From assembly GCF_002117105.1 (NCBI RefSeq), contig NZ_CP019343.1, forward strand, positions 1,736,001-1,800,000: a DNA stretch of 64,000 nt, in the 5' to 3' direction. Source of the stretch: Oceanicoccus sagamiensis (lineage in GTDB: Bacteria; Pseudomonadota; Gammaproteobacteria; Pseudomonadales; Dasaniaceae). Shown here in pieces: positions 17,990-26,421 of the stretch. The notes below the pieces were generated by a model, which made no database searches, was not told the origin of the DNA, and saw nothing but the letters and a program-made list of their open reading frames with translations. How positions within the stretch are numbered: the first letter of the stretch is position 1; each line of letters starts with the position of its first letter. Position numbers and translations under genes: made by a program.

Positions 17990-18262
17990 TTAATGCATCG
18001 CATACTCTAGTTCCTTAGCAATTTTTGCTTCAAGCTGTTTGCTTAGGTCTATGGATACTTTTTCCATAGTCTCAGCAACTTCTAGCTCAACGTTGTTTGC
18101 AAGGGCTTTGTTACTAATGGCCGTTGCTGGCTCTGACCAAGTCACAGCAGCATTGCTGTTCATTGCCAAAGTCATGGAAGGAGCTTCGCTAACAGCGCTT
18201 TCTGCATTGGCAGCATTGCCCAAGACCCCCAAGATAACGGCTAAGATAGCCACGTTTTTCAT
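17990..18262 (-). CDS. small secreted protein, unrecognised
   Basis: This 90-residue protein starts with a signal peptide (MKNVAILAVILGVLGNAANA, cleavage after about residue 20). The mature part is short, with an unstructured stretch followed by a helix (ELEVAETMEKVSIDLSKQLEAKIAKELEYAM) that could form a coiled coil. I recognise no family. GGAGAG lies a suitable distance ahead of the ATG, and a strong terminator follows, so this is a real single-gene transcript. Its promoter region holds several GTTAC[TC] motifs described below. Confidence 0.75.
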   Translation of the reverse strand: MKNVAILAVILGVLGNAANAESAVSEAPSMTLAMNSNAAVTWSEPATAISNKALANNVELEVAETMEKVSIDLSKQLEAKIAKELEYAMH

Positions 18263-18769
18263 GATTACTCTCCTGTAGTTGAGTGTTATTACGTTTAAAT
18301 TTAGTTGGCTTTTGGCCGTTTGTTGTAGTTGTTACTGCAACGGTGCTAATAGTAACACTTTTTCAAAATTCGTCCAGTCCCCAGAGGTGAATTATTTGTT
18401 ACTTTTTAGAAATACTACTGTAATAAACGCTTTGGCTAAGGGGTGCTATTCCTTATAAGTTATTGTTTATAAATAATTTTATTAAAAGTGATACTGATTT
18501 TTTAAAAGGTAACACTTTTTGAAATATTTCAGAAATAAAAGTGTTACCTTTTGAAAAGAAAGGTGGCGGTTTGTTAAGTTGTGTAGGGGGGTAACTGATA
18601 ACACTAGATATAGTGTGCGCGGTCCCGCCATGCCCCAACACCAAATCCCTTGCCTGCAACCAATACCACGGTGATAATGCCCTCCACAAAAGCAATAACC
18701 CCATATCACTAGCCAGCCACTCGATGTCCAATCGAGAGTCTTGCTATAACCACGAAGCCAAAAACGACA
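18263..18769. other. 507-base divergent region between small secreted protein gene and polA
   Basis: No convincing gene is present. The region contains GTTACT or GTTACC hexamers in both orientations at 18331, 18351, 18398, 18509, 18543 and 18590, including the long inverted repeat listed separately. GTAACACTTTTT occurs at 18352-18363 and again at 18509-18520. The promoters of both neighbours must lie here. Open frames on either strand in this part have no ribosome binding site or family resemblance. Confidence 0.55.
18504..18552. promoter_or_regulatory. 16-bp perfect inverted repeat, possible operator
   Basis: Arms AAAAGGTAACACTTTT (18504-18519) and AAAAGTGTTACCTTTT (18537-18552) are perfect inverse copies, 17 bases apart, with the ten-base palindrome GAAATATTTC (18521-18530) inside the spacer. 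There is no T run after a GC stem as in a terminator, so it reads more like a binding site for a dimeric or tetrameric regulator. Confidence 0.5.
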
Positions 18770-21532
18770 ATGACAGAGACCGCCAGCAAACCCATCGTAT
18801 TAGTCGATGGTTCATCCTATTTATACCGCGCCTACCATGCCTTGCCACCCCTGACCAATTCCAAGGGTCATGCCACCGGAGCAGTCAAGGGCGTGATCAA
18901 TATGATGCGGCGTTTGCTAAAAGATTATCCTGGCAGCCAGGTAGGGGTGATTTTCGATGCCAAGGGCAAAACCTTCCGGGATGATATTTACCCCGAGTAC
19001 AAGGCCCAGCGCCCGCCCATGCCAGATGATTTACGGGAACAGATCGCTCCCATCCATAATATTATTAAAGCGATGGGCCTGCCCCTGATTATTGTTGATG
19101 GCGTAGAAGCGGATGATGTGATTGGTACCTATGCCCGGCAAGCGACAGAGCAGGGGCTGGATGTGGTGGTATCGACTGGCGATAAAGATATGGCGCAGCT
19201 GGTTAACCAGCATGTGACGCTGGTGAATACCATGACTGATACCTTGATGGACGAAGAGGGCGTACTGGCTAAATTTGGTATCCCGCCATCGCTGATTATT
19301 GATTATCTGGCACTGATGGGGGATAAGGTTGATAACATCCCCGGCGTTGCCGGCGTGGGTGAAAAAACAGCCTTGGGCTTGCTACAGGGCATCGGCAGCC
19401 TGGACACCCTTTATGACAATCTGGACAAAGTCGCCGAGCTTACTCTGAGGGGTGCAAAAACCTTGGCCGCCAAGCTGGAGAAGGAAAAAGCGAACGCTTA
19501 CTTATCCTATGAGCTGGCCACGATCAAGCTGGATGTAGAGCTTGAAGAATCAGTCGATAGCATTGCGGTAGAGGCGCCTGATAGTGAGTTACTACTCACT
19601 TACTTTAAAGAAATGGAGTTTAAATCCTGGGTAGAAGAAATGGAGAAGGGGGGCTCCGGTGTGCCCTCGGCCCCCAGTGCTGACCAGGCTCAACGTGCCG
19701 CCGAGATACCTCTGGCACCGCAAGACAATGACTATCAAGTGGTGCTAACTGAGGCCGATTTTAAAGCCTGGCTAAGTCAGCTGGAGCAAGCAGAGTTATT
19801 TGCCTTTGATACCGAAACCACCAGCCTTAACTATATGGAAGCCAGAGTAGTCGGGGTGTCTTTTGCGGTAGAGGCGGGCAGTGCGGCCTATGTGCCTTTT
19901 GCCCATGACTATCTGGGCGCAGAAGAGCAGCTCAGCGAGGACTTTGTGCTGACCTCACTCAAGCCTCTATTAGAAAACCCCGGTAAAGCCAAAGTAGGGC
20001 AGAACCTGAAATACGACCAGAGTGTGTTGGCCAACCACGGCATCGCGCTGCAAGGTATCGACTATGACACCATGCTGGAGTCCTATGTTCTGGACAGTAC
20101 CGCCACCCGTCACGATATGGATAGCCTGGCCAAAAAATATTTGGATGTTAGTACCACAAAGTTTGAAGATATAGCGGGCAAGGGTGCCAAGCAGCTAACC
20201 TTTAACCAAATCCAATTATCCGAAGCCGGGCCCTATGCGGCTGAGGATGCGGATATTACCCTGCGCCTGCATCAGGCTCTGTGGCCCAGGCTGGAGTCCG
20301 ACACCGGGCTTAAATCCGTATTGCAGGATATAGAGCTGCCGCTGGTACCGGTACTGTCTCGCATTGAGCGCAATGGAACCTTGGTAAGTAAGGAGTTACT
20401 TTCAGCGCAAAGCCACGAAATTGGGGGCAGGTTAGAGGCCTTGGAAAAAGAAGCCTTCGTTCTGGCGGATGAAGAATTCAACCTGGGTTCCCCTAAACAA
20501 CTCGGTCGAATCCTGTTTGAAAAGCTGGAATTACCGGTGATCAAAAAGACCCCTAAAGGCGCTCCTTCCACCGCCGAAGAAGTGCTGGCCGAATTGGCTT
20601 TGGATTACCCGCTGCCAAAACTGCTGATGGAATACCGTGGCCTTAGCAAGCTAAAGTCTACTTACACGGATAAACTGCCAGAAATGATTAGCCCAAGCAC
20701 CGGGCGTATTCATACCTCCTACCATCAGGCGGTAACGGCAACCGGCCGTTTATCCTCATCTGACCCCAATTTACAAAATATCCCTATCCGCAATGCGGAG
20801 GGGCGCAAGGTCAGGCAGGCCTTTATTGCCCCTAAAGCTTATAAAATTGTTGCGGCGGATTACTCCCAGATCGAACTGCGGATTATGGCGCATCTGTCTC
20901 AGGACAAAGGCTTGTTAGAGGCGTTTGCGGCGGGCAAAGATATTCATCAGGCAACCGCCGCCGAAGTCTTTGGCTTGCCTCTGGCAGAAGTCTCTACCGA
21001 GCAGCGCCGCCGAGCCAAGGCGATCAACTTTGGTTTAATCTACGGCATGTCAGCCTTTGGTCTGGCCAAGCAGATCGATGTGGGCCGCCATGAGGCGCAG
21101 CAATATATTGATACCTACTTTGCTCGCTATCCCGGTGTCCATGACTATATGGACCAAACCCGCGCCGATGCCTCCGAAAAAGGCTATGTAGAAACGCTAT
21201 TTGGCCGCCGCCTGCACTTGCCCGAGATTAATGCCAGCAATGGTATGCGCCGTCAGGCAGCCCAGCGCACAGCCATTAACGCCCCTATGCAGGGTACCGC
21301 GGCCGATATTATTAAAAAGGCGATGGTCACCGTTGACCAATGGCTATGCGATGCGGAAATTGATGCCAAAATGATTATGCAGGTACATGATGAATTGGTG
21401 TTTGAAGTGGCCGATGCTTCAGTGGACTTATTGTCCGACAAGGTCAAAGAGTTGATGGGCAATGCAGCAACGTTAGACGTGCCATTAATCGTCGATGTGG
21501 GCACTGGGGATAACTGGGATGAGGCGCATTAA
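18770..21532 (+). CDS. polA: DNA polymerase I
   Basis: This 920-residue protein has all three PolA domains: the 5'-3' exonuclease (residues 1 to about 290, starting IVLVDGSSYLYRAYHA, with GDKDMAQL and LMGDKVDNIPGV), the proofreading 3'-5' exonuclease (about 325-510, with the D-x-E motif FAFDTETTSL intact), and the polymerase (about 530-920) with motif A (D697 in DYSQIELRI), the O helix (RRRAKAINFGLIYG) and motif C (VHDEL, D874). It fills gaps and removes RNA primers. No truncation is seen. The candidate small RNA and engB follow, as in Pseudomonas. Confidence 0.98.
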   Translation: MTETASKPIVLVDGSSYLYRAYHALPPLTNSKGHATGAVKGVINMMRRLLKDYPGSQVGVIFDAKGKTFRDDIYPEYKAQRPPMPDDLREQIAPIHNIIKAMGLPLIIVDGVEADDVIGTYARQATEQGLDVVVSTGDKDMAQLVNQHVTLVNTMTDTLMDEEGVLAKFGIPPSLIIDYLALMGDKVDNIPGVAGVGEKTALGLLQGIGSLDTLYDNLDKVAELTLRGAKTLAAKLEKEKANAYLSYELATIKLDVELEESVDSIAVEAPDSELLLTYFKEMEFKSWVEEMEKGGSGVPSAPSADQAQRAAEIPLAPQDNDYQVVLTEADFKAWLSQLEQAELFAFDTETTSLNYMEARVVGVSFAVEAGSAAYVPFAHDYLGAEEQLSEDFVLTSLKPLLENPGKAKVGQNLKYDQSVLANHGIALQGIDYDTMLESYVLDSTATRHDMDSLAKKYLDVSTTKFEDIAGKGAKQLTFNQIQLSEAGPYAAEDADITLRLHQALWPRLESDTGLKSVLQDIELPLVPVLSRIERNGTLVSKELLSAQSHEIGGRLEALEKEAFVLADEEFNLGSPKQLGRILFEKLELPVIKKTPKGAPSTAEEVLAELALDYPLPKLLMEYRGLSKLKSTYTDKLPEMISPSTGRIHTSYHQAVTATGRLSSSDPNLQNIPIRNAEGRKVRQAFIAPKAYKIVAADYSQIELRIMAHLSQDKGLLEAFAAGKDIHQATAAEVFGLPLAEVSTEQRRRAKAINFGLIYGMSAFGLAKQIDVGRHEAQQYIDTYFARYPGVHDYMDQTRADASEKGYVETLFGRRLHLPEINASNGMRRQAAQRTAINAPMQGTAADIIKKAMVTVDQWLCDAEIDAKMIMQVHDELVFEVADASVDLLSDKVKELMGNAATLDVPLIVDVGTGDNWDEAH

Positions 21533-21549
21533 TTTATTCTCTGAAGTGT

Positions 21550-21578
21550 GGAACTAAGTAACACAGGGCGAGGTCATA
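21550..21578 (+). promoter_or_regulatory. RpoE/AlgU-type promoter for the candidate small RNA
   Basis: GGAACTA (21550-21556) and GTCATA (21573-21578) are separated by 16 bases, close to the sigma-E consensus GGAACTT and GTCAAA with the same spacing. Transcription would start near 21584. The match was found by eye and has not been tested against background frequency. Confidence 0.6.
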
Positions 21579-21583
21579 GTTGC

Positions 21584-21702
21584 AGTGGTTGGAAACAGCC
21601 TCTGCTAACGTCCCCTGCGTTAGCTCGTCTCCATACCAGACTTCCCCCCTAGAAGTTCTGGACACGTTACCCGGTGCGATTATATCGCAGCCGGGTTTTT
21701 TT
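21584..21702 (+). ncRNA. candidate small RNA in the Spot 42 / ErsA position
   Basis: Between polA and the convergent engB gene there is an RNA-like unit of about 119 bases and no open frame of note. It contains a first perfect hairpin (GCTAACG 21604-21610 with CGTTAGC 21618-21624, loop TCCCCTG), a second hairpin (CCAGACTTC 21636-21644 with GAAGTTCTGG 21652-21661, loop CCCCCTA) and a rho-independent terminator. Both loops are C-rich, as in small RNAs that pair with the G-rich ribosome binding sites of target mRNAs. Spot 42 of enterics and ErsA of Pseudomonas lie in this same interval, and ErsA is transcribed by AlgU. The 5' end is inferred from the promoter. Confidence 0.65.
21669..21702 (+). 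terminator. rho-independent terminator of the candidate small RNA
   Basis: ACCCGG-TGCGA (21669-21679) pairs with TCGCA-G-CCGGGT (21685-21696), with one bulge, and is followed by seven T (21696-21702). It reads on the plus strand; on the minus strand there is no T run behind it. The T run touches the engB stop codon at 21701-21703. Confidence 0.85.
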
Positions 21703-22336
21703 ATTCTGGCGGGTCCGTTTCCGTGATTGCTTCGCTACTTAGCCACTGCGTTAACTTAATTTGGAGTTGGTCCAGCCCAGTGCGTTTTAAGGCGGAGAAC
21801 AACTGCACGCTGACCAGATCCTGCATCGGCTCCAGTTCTTTGCGCACTTTTAGCAGGCTATTATTGGCGGGGCCTTTTTTGAGCTTATCGGCCTTGGTCA
21901 GCAGAATATGGACTGGCATATTGCAGCTCTGGGCCCAGCTCAGCATCATCCGGTCAAAGTCTTGCAGGGGGTGGCGGCAGTCCATGAGCAGGATCAGCCC
22001 ATATAAAGACTGCCGTTCCCGCAGATATTCCTCTAAATGCCGCTGCCACTTCTCTTTAACCTCCAAAGGCACCTTGGCAAAGCCATAACCGGGCAAATCA
22101 ACCAGCCGCTGGCTGTCGCTGAGGGTAAAAAAGTTAATCAGCTGGGTGCGGCCCGGGGTCTTACTGGTCCTGGCCATTCGCTTATTTTCAGTTAAGGTAT
22201 TGATTGCGCTGGATTTTCCGGCATTGGAGCGACCCGCAAAGGCCACTTCAAGACCGCGATCAGCAGGGCATTTAGCGAGAGTAGGGGCGCTGGTTAGAAA
22301 CTCAGCCTGACGGAAATTGATCTTTACTTGGGTCAA
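21701..22336 (-). CDS. engB: ribosome biogenesis GTPase EngB/YihA/YsxC
   Basis: The 211-residue GTPase has the G1 loop GRSNAGKS (residues 35-42), G3 [12 protein letters not shown]4 TKADK and G5 region FSALKRTG. It is needed for assembly of the large ribosomal subunit. The length and the order polA, small RNA, engB are as in Pseudomonas and enterics. It converges on polA. The start ATG at 22336-22334 gives the usual N-terminus ending in EFLTSAP. Confidence 0.95.
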   Translation of the reverse strand: MTQVKINFRQAEFLTSAPTLAKCPADRGLEVAFAGRSNAGKSSAINTLTENKRMARTSKTPGRTQLINFFTLSDSQRLVDLPGYGFAKVPLEVKEKWQRHLEEYLRERQSLYGLILLMDCRHPLQDFDRMMLSWAQSCNMPVHILLTKADKLKKGPANNSLLKVRKELEPMQDLVSVQLFSALKRTGLDQLQIKLTQWLSSEAITETDPPE

Positions 22337-22480
22337 AAGGGGGCCTTTTTGAAGACAAATGACAAACTATTAGATTAGGTCATACTACAGGGATGGCGAT
22401 AGGATACCACTCTTGTGTATAATGCCGCGGATTTTGCGACCATCTCGGGCAAAATAGACGTCCAATTTAAGGGGATTCGA

Positions 22481-22789
22481 ATGAAAAAGCTGTTTATTGC
22501 ATCTTCAGTAGCCTATTTGGCGATGACGGGACTATTGGCCCAGGCGGCGGATCAAGCCGTTATTGATCGCTACAGTAAGACCTGTGCTGTTTGCCATGCC
22601 GCCGGTGCTGCCGGTGCGCCAAGAACCGGTGATGCTGCCCAGTGGGCTCCGCGTATGGAAAAAGGTATGGACACATTGGTAACCAGCGTTGATAAAGGTA
22701 TGAACGCCATGCCACCAAAAGGTATGTGTTTTGATTGCTCGCCAGAAGAGTTCAAGGCTTTGATTGAATATATGGTCGAAGCTAAATAA
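22481..22789 (+). CDS. cytochrome c5 family protein
   Basis: This 102-residue protein has a signal peptide (to about LLAQA), one heme motif CAVCH (residues 35-39), the axial methionine in the segment NAMPPKGM, and two further cysteines (MCFDC) that form the disulfide typical of cytochrome c5. It is a periplasmic electron carrier. ATG at 22481 with AAGGGG upstream is preferred to a start at 22415. It is followed 69 bases on by the cytochrome c4 gene, as in Pseudomonas. Confidence 0.92.
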   Translation: MKKLFIASSVAYLAMTGLLAQAADQAVIDRYSKTCAVCHAAGAAGAPRTGDAAQWAPRMEKGMDTLVTSVDKGMNAMPPKGMCFDCSPEEFKALIEYMVEAK

Positions 22790-22858
22790 GAAAGTCAGTG
22801 AGTTTAAGCGATACTGCAAGGTCATCGCTCTCTATAAAGATCTATTGTTGGAACAACT

Positions 22859-23518
22859 ATGAAAAAATTATTAATCAGTTTTTTAGTCATTGCAGGTTTT
22901 ACCGGTTTTGCTCAGGCAGGTGGCGATGCCGCTGCTGGTAAAGGCAAGGCTGCGGCCTGTGTCGCTTGTCACGGTGAGGGTGGCAATAGCATGGCACCGA
23001 ACTTCCCTAAATTAGCGGGTCAAAGCGAGCGCTACTTAGTCAAGCAGTTAAAAGATATCCAGTGTGGTGCTCTTTCTGCTGAAGAGCAGAAAGCGCAGAA
23101 GTGTGCTGGCCGTACCGTGCCAACCATGGCGGGTCAGTTAGACAACTTTAACGACCAGGATTTAGCCGATATTGCCGCCTACTATGCAGGCCAGGCTATT
23201 TCAGGTGGCCAGGCGAAAGCCGCCAATGCCGTTAAGGGCGAAGAAATATACCGCGCCGGTATTCGCAGCAAAGGCGTAGCGGCCTGTACCGCTTGTCACT
23301 CGCCAACCGGTAAAGGCAATGCCCCTGCGGGTTACCCTGCGCTAGGTGGGCAGCATGCTGATTACGTGGCCGCACAGCTAAGAGCTTTCCGCGCAGCGGC
23401 GGATGGTTTGCCAGGGCGTGACAATGATGGCGACACTAAAATTATGCGCGATGTTGCTTACCGTATGAGCGATAGCGAAATTGATGCTGTAGCGAGCTAT
23501 ATTTCAGGCTTGTATTAA
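22859..23518 (+). CDS. diheme cytochrome c4
   Basis: The 219-residue periplasmic protein has a signal peptide (residues 1-20) and two homologous cytochrome c domains with heme motifs CVACH (C34, C37, H38) and CTACH near residue 142. Methionine ligands are seen in VPTMAGQL and in the late segment TKIMRDVAYRM. Cytochrome c4 carries electrons to terminal oxidases, which fits the caa3 and other oxidases of such bacteria. A strong terminator follows. Confidence 0.93.
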   Translation: MKKLLISFLVIAGFTGFAQAGGDAAAGKGKAAACVACHGEGGNSMAPNFPKLAGQSERYLVKQLKDIQCGALSAEEQKAQKCAGRTVPTMAGQLDNFNDQDLADIAAYYAGQAISGGQAKAANAVKGEEIYRAGIRSKGVAACTACHSPTGKGNAPAGYPALGGQHADYVAAQLRAFRAAADGLPGRDNDGDTKIMRDVAYRMSDSEIDAVASYISGLY

Positions 23519-23538
23519 TTCTGGATTAGGGCTTGTCT

Positions 23539-23564
23539 AAAAGGTGGCTAAGGCCACCTTTTTT
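23539..23564 (+). terminator. rho-independent terminator after cytochrome c4
   Basis: AAGGTGGC (23541-23548) and GCCACCTT (23553-23560) form a perfect eight-base stem with a four-base loop, followed by a run of six T in total (including the last two of the arm). Confidence 0.9.
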
Positions 23565-23683
23565 ATAGCTATTAAAAGATGCCACGGAATTAATCTTGTC
23601 AGCAAGGGACTAATTGCGTAGCAAAAATTACACAGCTGTATTAACGTATCAACACTGAAATACTTATTAAATGGAGCACCCCA

Positions 23684-24328
23684 ATGAATCGTTTTATCAA
23701 GATGCCCGTTATTCTTACCGCTCTGGTATTGATGATGACATCCGCCTTTGCCAATGCCCAAGAGCCCGTCGCCGGCAAAAACTATGTGGTATTAGACCAG
23801 CCTGTTCGCACCCGTGATAGCAGCAAAGTCGAAGTGGTAGAAGTCTTTTGGTATGGCTGTGGCCACTGTTACAACTTTGAGCCGCTGATTAAGCAGTGGA
23901 AAAAGCGTAAGCCGGATTATGTGGATTTCCAACAGTCGCCAGCGATGTGGAATGCCACGATGAAGACCCACGCTGCCATGTTCTTTACCGCCGAAGTATT
24001 GGGTGTTATGGATAAACTGCACGACCCTATTTTTACGTCTATGAATGTTGAGCGTAAGCGTCTGGCCAGTGCTGATGAGATAGAAGACCTGTTTGCCGAT
24101 TATGGTGTTGATCGCAAAGAGTTCCAAAAAACCTTTAAATCTTTCAGTGTTAACAGCATGGTAAAGCAAGCTGATGCACGTGCCCGCAGTTACAAAATTA
24201 GTGGAACGCCAGAAATTGTCGTCAATGGTAAATATCGTATTTCAGCTCGTCTGGCCGGTGGTCAGGCGCAGATGCTTAAAGTTGTTGATTACTTAGTCGA
24301 AAAAGAACGCGCTACCTTGTCTAAGTAA
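23684..24328 (+). CDS. dsbA: thiol:disulfide interchange protein DsbA
   Basis: This 214-residue periplasmic oxidase has a signal peptide (to about AFANA, residue 25) and a thioredoxin fold with the active site C59-G-H-C62 (FWYGCGHCYNFEP) and the cis-proline loop SGTPEIVVNG. It introduces disulfide bonds into exported proteins. It stands after the cytochrome genes and before dgcP, the order found in Pseudomonas. REP-like copy D follows the gene. Confidence 0.95.
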   Translation: MNRFIKMPVILTALVLMMTSAFANAQEPVAGKNYVVLDQPVRTRDSSKVEVVEVFWYGCGHCYNFEPLIKQWKKRKPDYVDFQQSPAMWNATMKTHAAMFFTAEVLGVMDKLHDPIFTSMNVERKRLASADEIEDLFADYGVDRKEFQKTFKSFSVNSMVKQADARARSYKISGTPEIVVNGKYRISARLAGGQAQMLKVVDYLVEKERATLSK

Positions 24329-24344
24329 CAGCCAAACAGCCCGA

Positions 24345-24407
24345 GTAGGGTGGATTAAAATCCACCTTTCCGGCGCTGTGATTAGGGTGGATTGCCATTC
24401 ACCCTAC
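24345..24407. repeat. REP-like inverted repeat, copy D
   Basis: Left arm GTAGGGTGGATTAAAATCC and a more decayed right arm (GGATTGCCATTCACCCTAC), with an extra internal AGGGTGGATT. It lies between dsbA and dgcP and is the most degenerate of the four copies. Confidence 0.78.
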
Positions 24408-24487
24408 AAAAGTCGATGACTCCCCAATCCCCCATCCTATTCACGTCTATACTCTAGCTATTCATTAGCAAAGCTGGGTACTTAGGC

Positions 24488-26275
24488 ATGAACCGCAAAA
24501 CCTCCCCAAACGATCAAAGCGATTGGAAAGATAAATATCTCGATGCGCTTGATGAGCAGGAAAAGCGCGACCGTCAGCAGCAGAAATTGACCGCTCTATT
24601 AGTGAAAGCGGTGCTTCGTCTCAGTATGGTTGCGGAGGGTGTGGACCAGCAACTGGATAAGCAGCTTGCGGGCATGCGGCAGATGTTTCGCGATGGCGGG
24701 CCATCGGGCAGCGATCTCAATACCGTGGTGCAGGCTCTGGAAGGGCAGGTTAAGCGTATGGATATCGTTAGGGACGAAAGAGCCAAATCCATCGTGCAGG
24801 GTTTTCAGTTATTGCTAACAACCTTACAAAACCTAAAGCCAGAAAAAGAGGCTGCTGAGCAACTCAAGCGTTTAAACAAAAACCTGAAAACCCGAAGTAG
24901 CTCAGTGCAGGAATATTCAGTGCTGCTCAACGAGTTCGCAAAAGCCCAGCAGCAAGTACTGGATGAAAAAAATATTCAGCGCGTCAGCAAACCTTTTTGG
25001 CATCAGTGGACAGCGCAAAGCGAAGCCCCGGAAACTGAAATTATAGAAATAGAAAGAAGTGACGGCGGCCGTGAAAAAATTATCGAAGGGACCGTGATAG
25101 AGGTTGCACCTCTGGCCGACGCAGATAATGATGGGCTGGACCTGTCGGATGATACTGAAGAACCTCGCGGCACAGTAGACCCCAGCTCGGTTGGCGAAGA
25201 GCCTGCCTTTTCACGCTTAAATAAAGCCGTCTGTGAAGTGTTGCAAGAGTTACTGGAGCAAATCGAAGCTCCCCCTATGGCCAAAGAAAATTACCAGGCG
25301 GCACAGAAGCAAATTGAGAAAGGTTTAAACTGGTACGAGTTGGTCCCCACCTTAGAAGATATCAGCATTGTTGTTATCTCTGCCTTTGATCGTAATCAGC
25401 AGGAGTTTGAAACCTTTCTGTCTGAACTCAATGACCGACTGCTGCAAGCTTATCAATTTATCAGCGAATCGGAGCAAGCCAATGGAGCAGGGCGGGAGGC
25501 GGGTAAGCAACTTAGTGATTCCATGCGTGAGCAGGTTAGCGCGATGCAGCAATCCGTTGACGATGCGACAGAGCTTGATCAGCTCAAGTCAGAAGTCAGC
25601 ACCCGTCTTGATCAAATTGTTGCCGCTATGGACCAGTATCAAGCCGGCGAGCAACAGCGCGAAAGCACTCTGTCAGAGAAACTGGACGCACTTGTCATCC
25701 AGGTTAAAAATATGGAGTCAGCCTCAGAACAAGCCGAGCAGCGGATAGAAGAGCAGCGTAAAAAAGCACTGCGTGATGTGCTGACTCAACTACCCAATAG
25801 GGAGGCCTACAACATAAGGCTTGAGCAGGAATTTGAGCGTTGGCAGCGCTATCGCCGGCCACTAACAATGATGGTTTGCGATGTCGACTTTTTTAAGCGA
25901 GTTAATGATAGCTATGGCCATCTAGCGGGGGACAAGGTGTTGCGTATCATTGCCAAAACACTCGGGAAGCGTTTACGCAAAACGGACTTTATTGCTCGAA
26001 TAGGGGGAGAAGAGTTTGTCGTATTAATGCCAGAGACGGAGGAAAATCAGGCATTTAAGGTTGCGGAGGGGGTCAGGGAGGCGATAGCGCGTTGCCCGTT
26101 TCACTTTAAGGATCAGCCGGTATCAATCACCATGTCTTTTGGCTTGTCAGAGTTTGTTGAGGGGGACTCAGGGGAGAAGGTCTTTGCCCGAGCCGACAAA
26201 GCGCTTTATCAGGCCAAAAAGGGTGGCCGGAATAGGTGTATATTAGCCGAATCGCCCCTTCTGGACCAAGAATAG
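24488..26275 (+). CDS. dgcP: diguanylate cyclase, DgcP-like
   Basis: The 595-residue protein has a long N-terminal part of helices and likely coiled coils (about 1-420) and a C-terminal GGDEF domain with an intact active site GGEEF (residues 506-510) and the inhibitory I-site RKTD exactly five residues upstream. It should make cyclic di-GMP and be subject to product inhibition. No membrane segment is visible. The place next to dsbA, cytochrome c4 and polA matches DgcP of Pseudomonas, a polar enzyme that works with FimV; the symbol rests on that synteny and the N-terminal resemblance. The exopolysaccharide locus starts about 290 bases downstream. Confidence 0.85.
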   Translation: MNRKTSPNDQSDWKDKYLDALDEQEKRDRQQQKLTALLVKAVLRLSMVAEGVDQQLDKQLAGMRQMFRDGGPSGSDLNTVVQALEGQVKRMDIVRDERAKSIVQGFQLLLTTLQNLKPEKEAAEQLKRLNKNLKTRSSSVQEYSVLLNEFAKAQQQVLDEKNIQRVSKPFWHQWTAQSEAPETEIIEIERSDGGREKIIEGTVIEVAPLADADNDGLDLSDDTEEPRGTVDPSSVGEEPAFSRLNKAVCEVLQELLEQIEAPPMAKENYQAAQKQIEKGLNWYELVPTLEDISIVVISAFDRNQQEFETFLSELNDRLLQAYQFISESEQANGAGREAGKQLSDSMREQVSAMQQSVDDATELDQLKSEVSTRLDQIVAAMDQYQAGEQQRESTLSEKLDALVIQVKNMESASEQAEQRIEEQRKKALRDVLTQLPNREAYNIRLEQEFERWQRYRRPLTMMVCDVDFFKRVNDSYGHLAGDKVLRIIAKTLGKRLRKTDFIARIGGEEFVVLMPETEENQAFKVAEGVREAIARCPFHFKDQPVSITMSFGLSEFVEGDSGEKVFARADKALYQAKKGGRNRCILAESPLLDQE

Positions 26276-26404
26276 GACAGATAATAGCCACTTGGCTGAA
26301 ACAGCGATCACAATCTTTTACTATTCACGCCTTAAACCAACAATATGTACTATCCACATCCAAATCATCGTCTATAGTATTGTTTAGCAAGAGCTTTTTC
26401 TTAT

Positions 26405-26421
26405 TTGGCTCTGAAATTGCA
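26405..26421 (+). promoter_or_regulatory. sigma-54 type promoter of the exopolysaccharide operon
   Basis: TTGGCTCTGAAATTGCA matches the -24/-12 consensus (YTGGCAC GRNNN TTGCW) at all fixed bases but two, with GG (26407-26408) and GC (26419-26420) at the required 12-base distance. The start would lie near 26432, giving a leader of about 130 bases. Exosortase/PEP-CTERM loci are often under the RpoN-dependent regulator PrsR, which supports the call. Confidence 0.6.

Noticed and set aside
18613-18984. 123-codon plus-strand frame across the polA start
   Set aside because: It overlaps the well-supported polA N-terminus in another frame, has no family resemblance and an odd composition.
4958-24407. 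Repeats as a CRISPR array
   Set aside because: The copies are kilobases apart, are inverted repeats rather than direct ones and have no spacers or cas genes.
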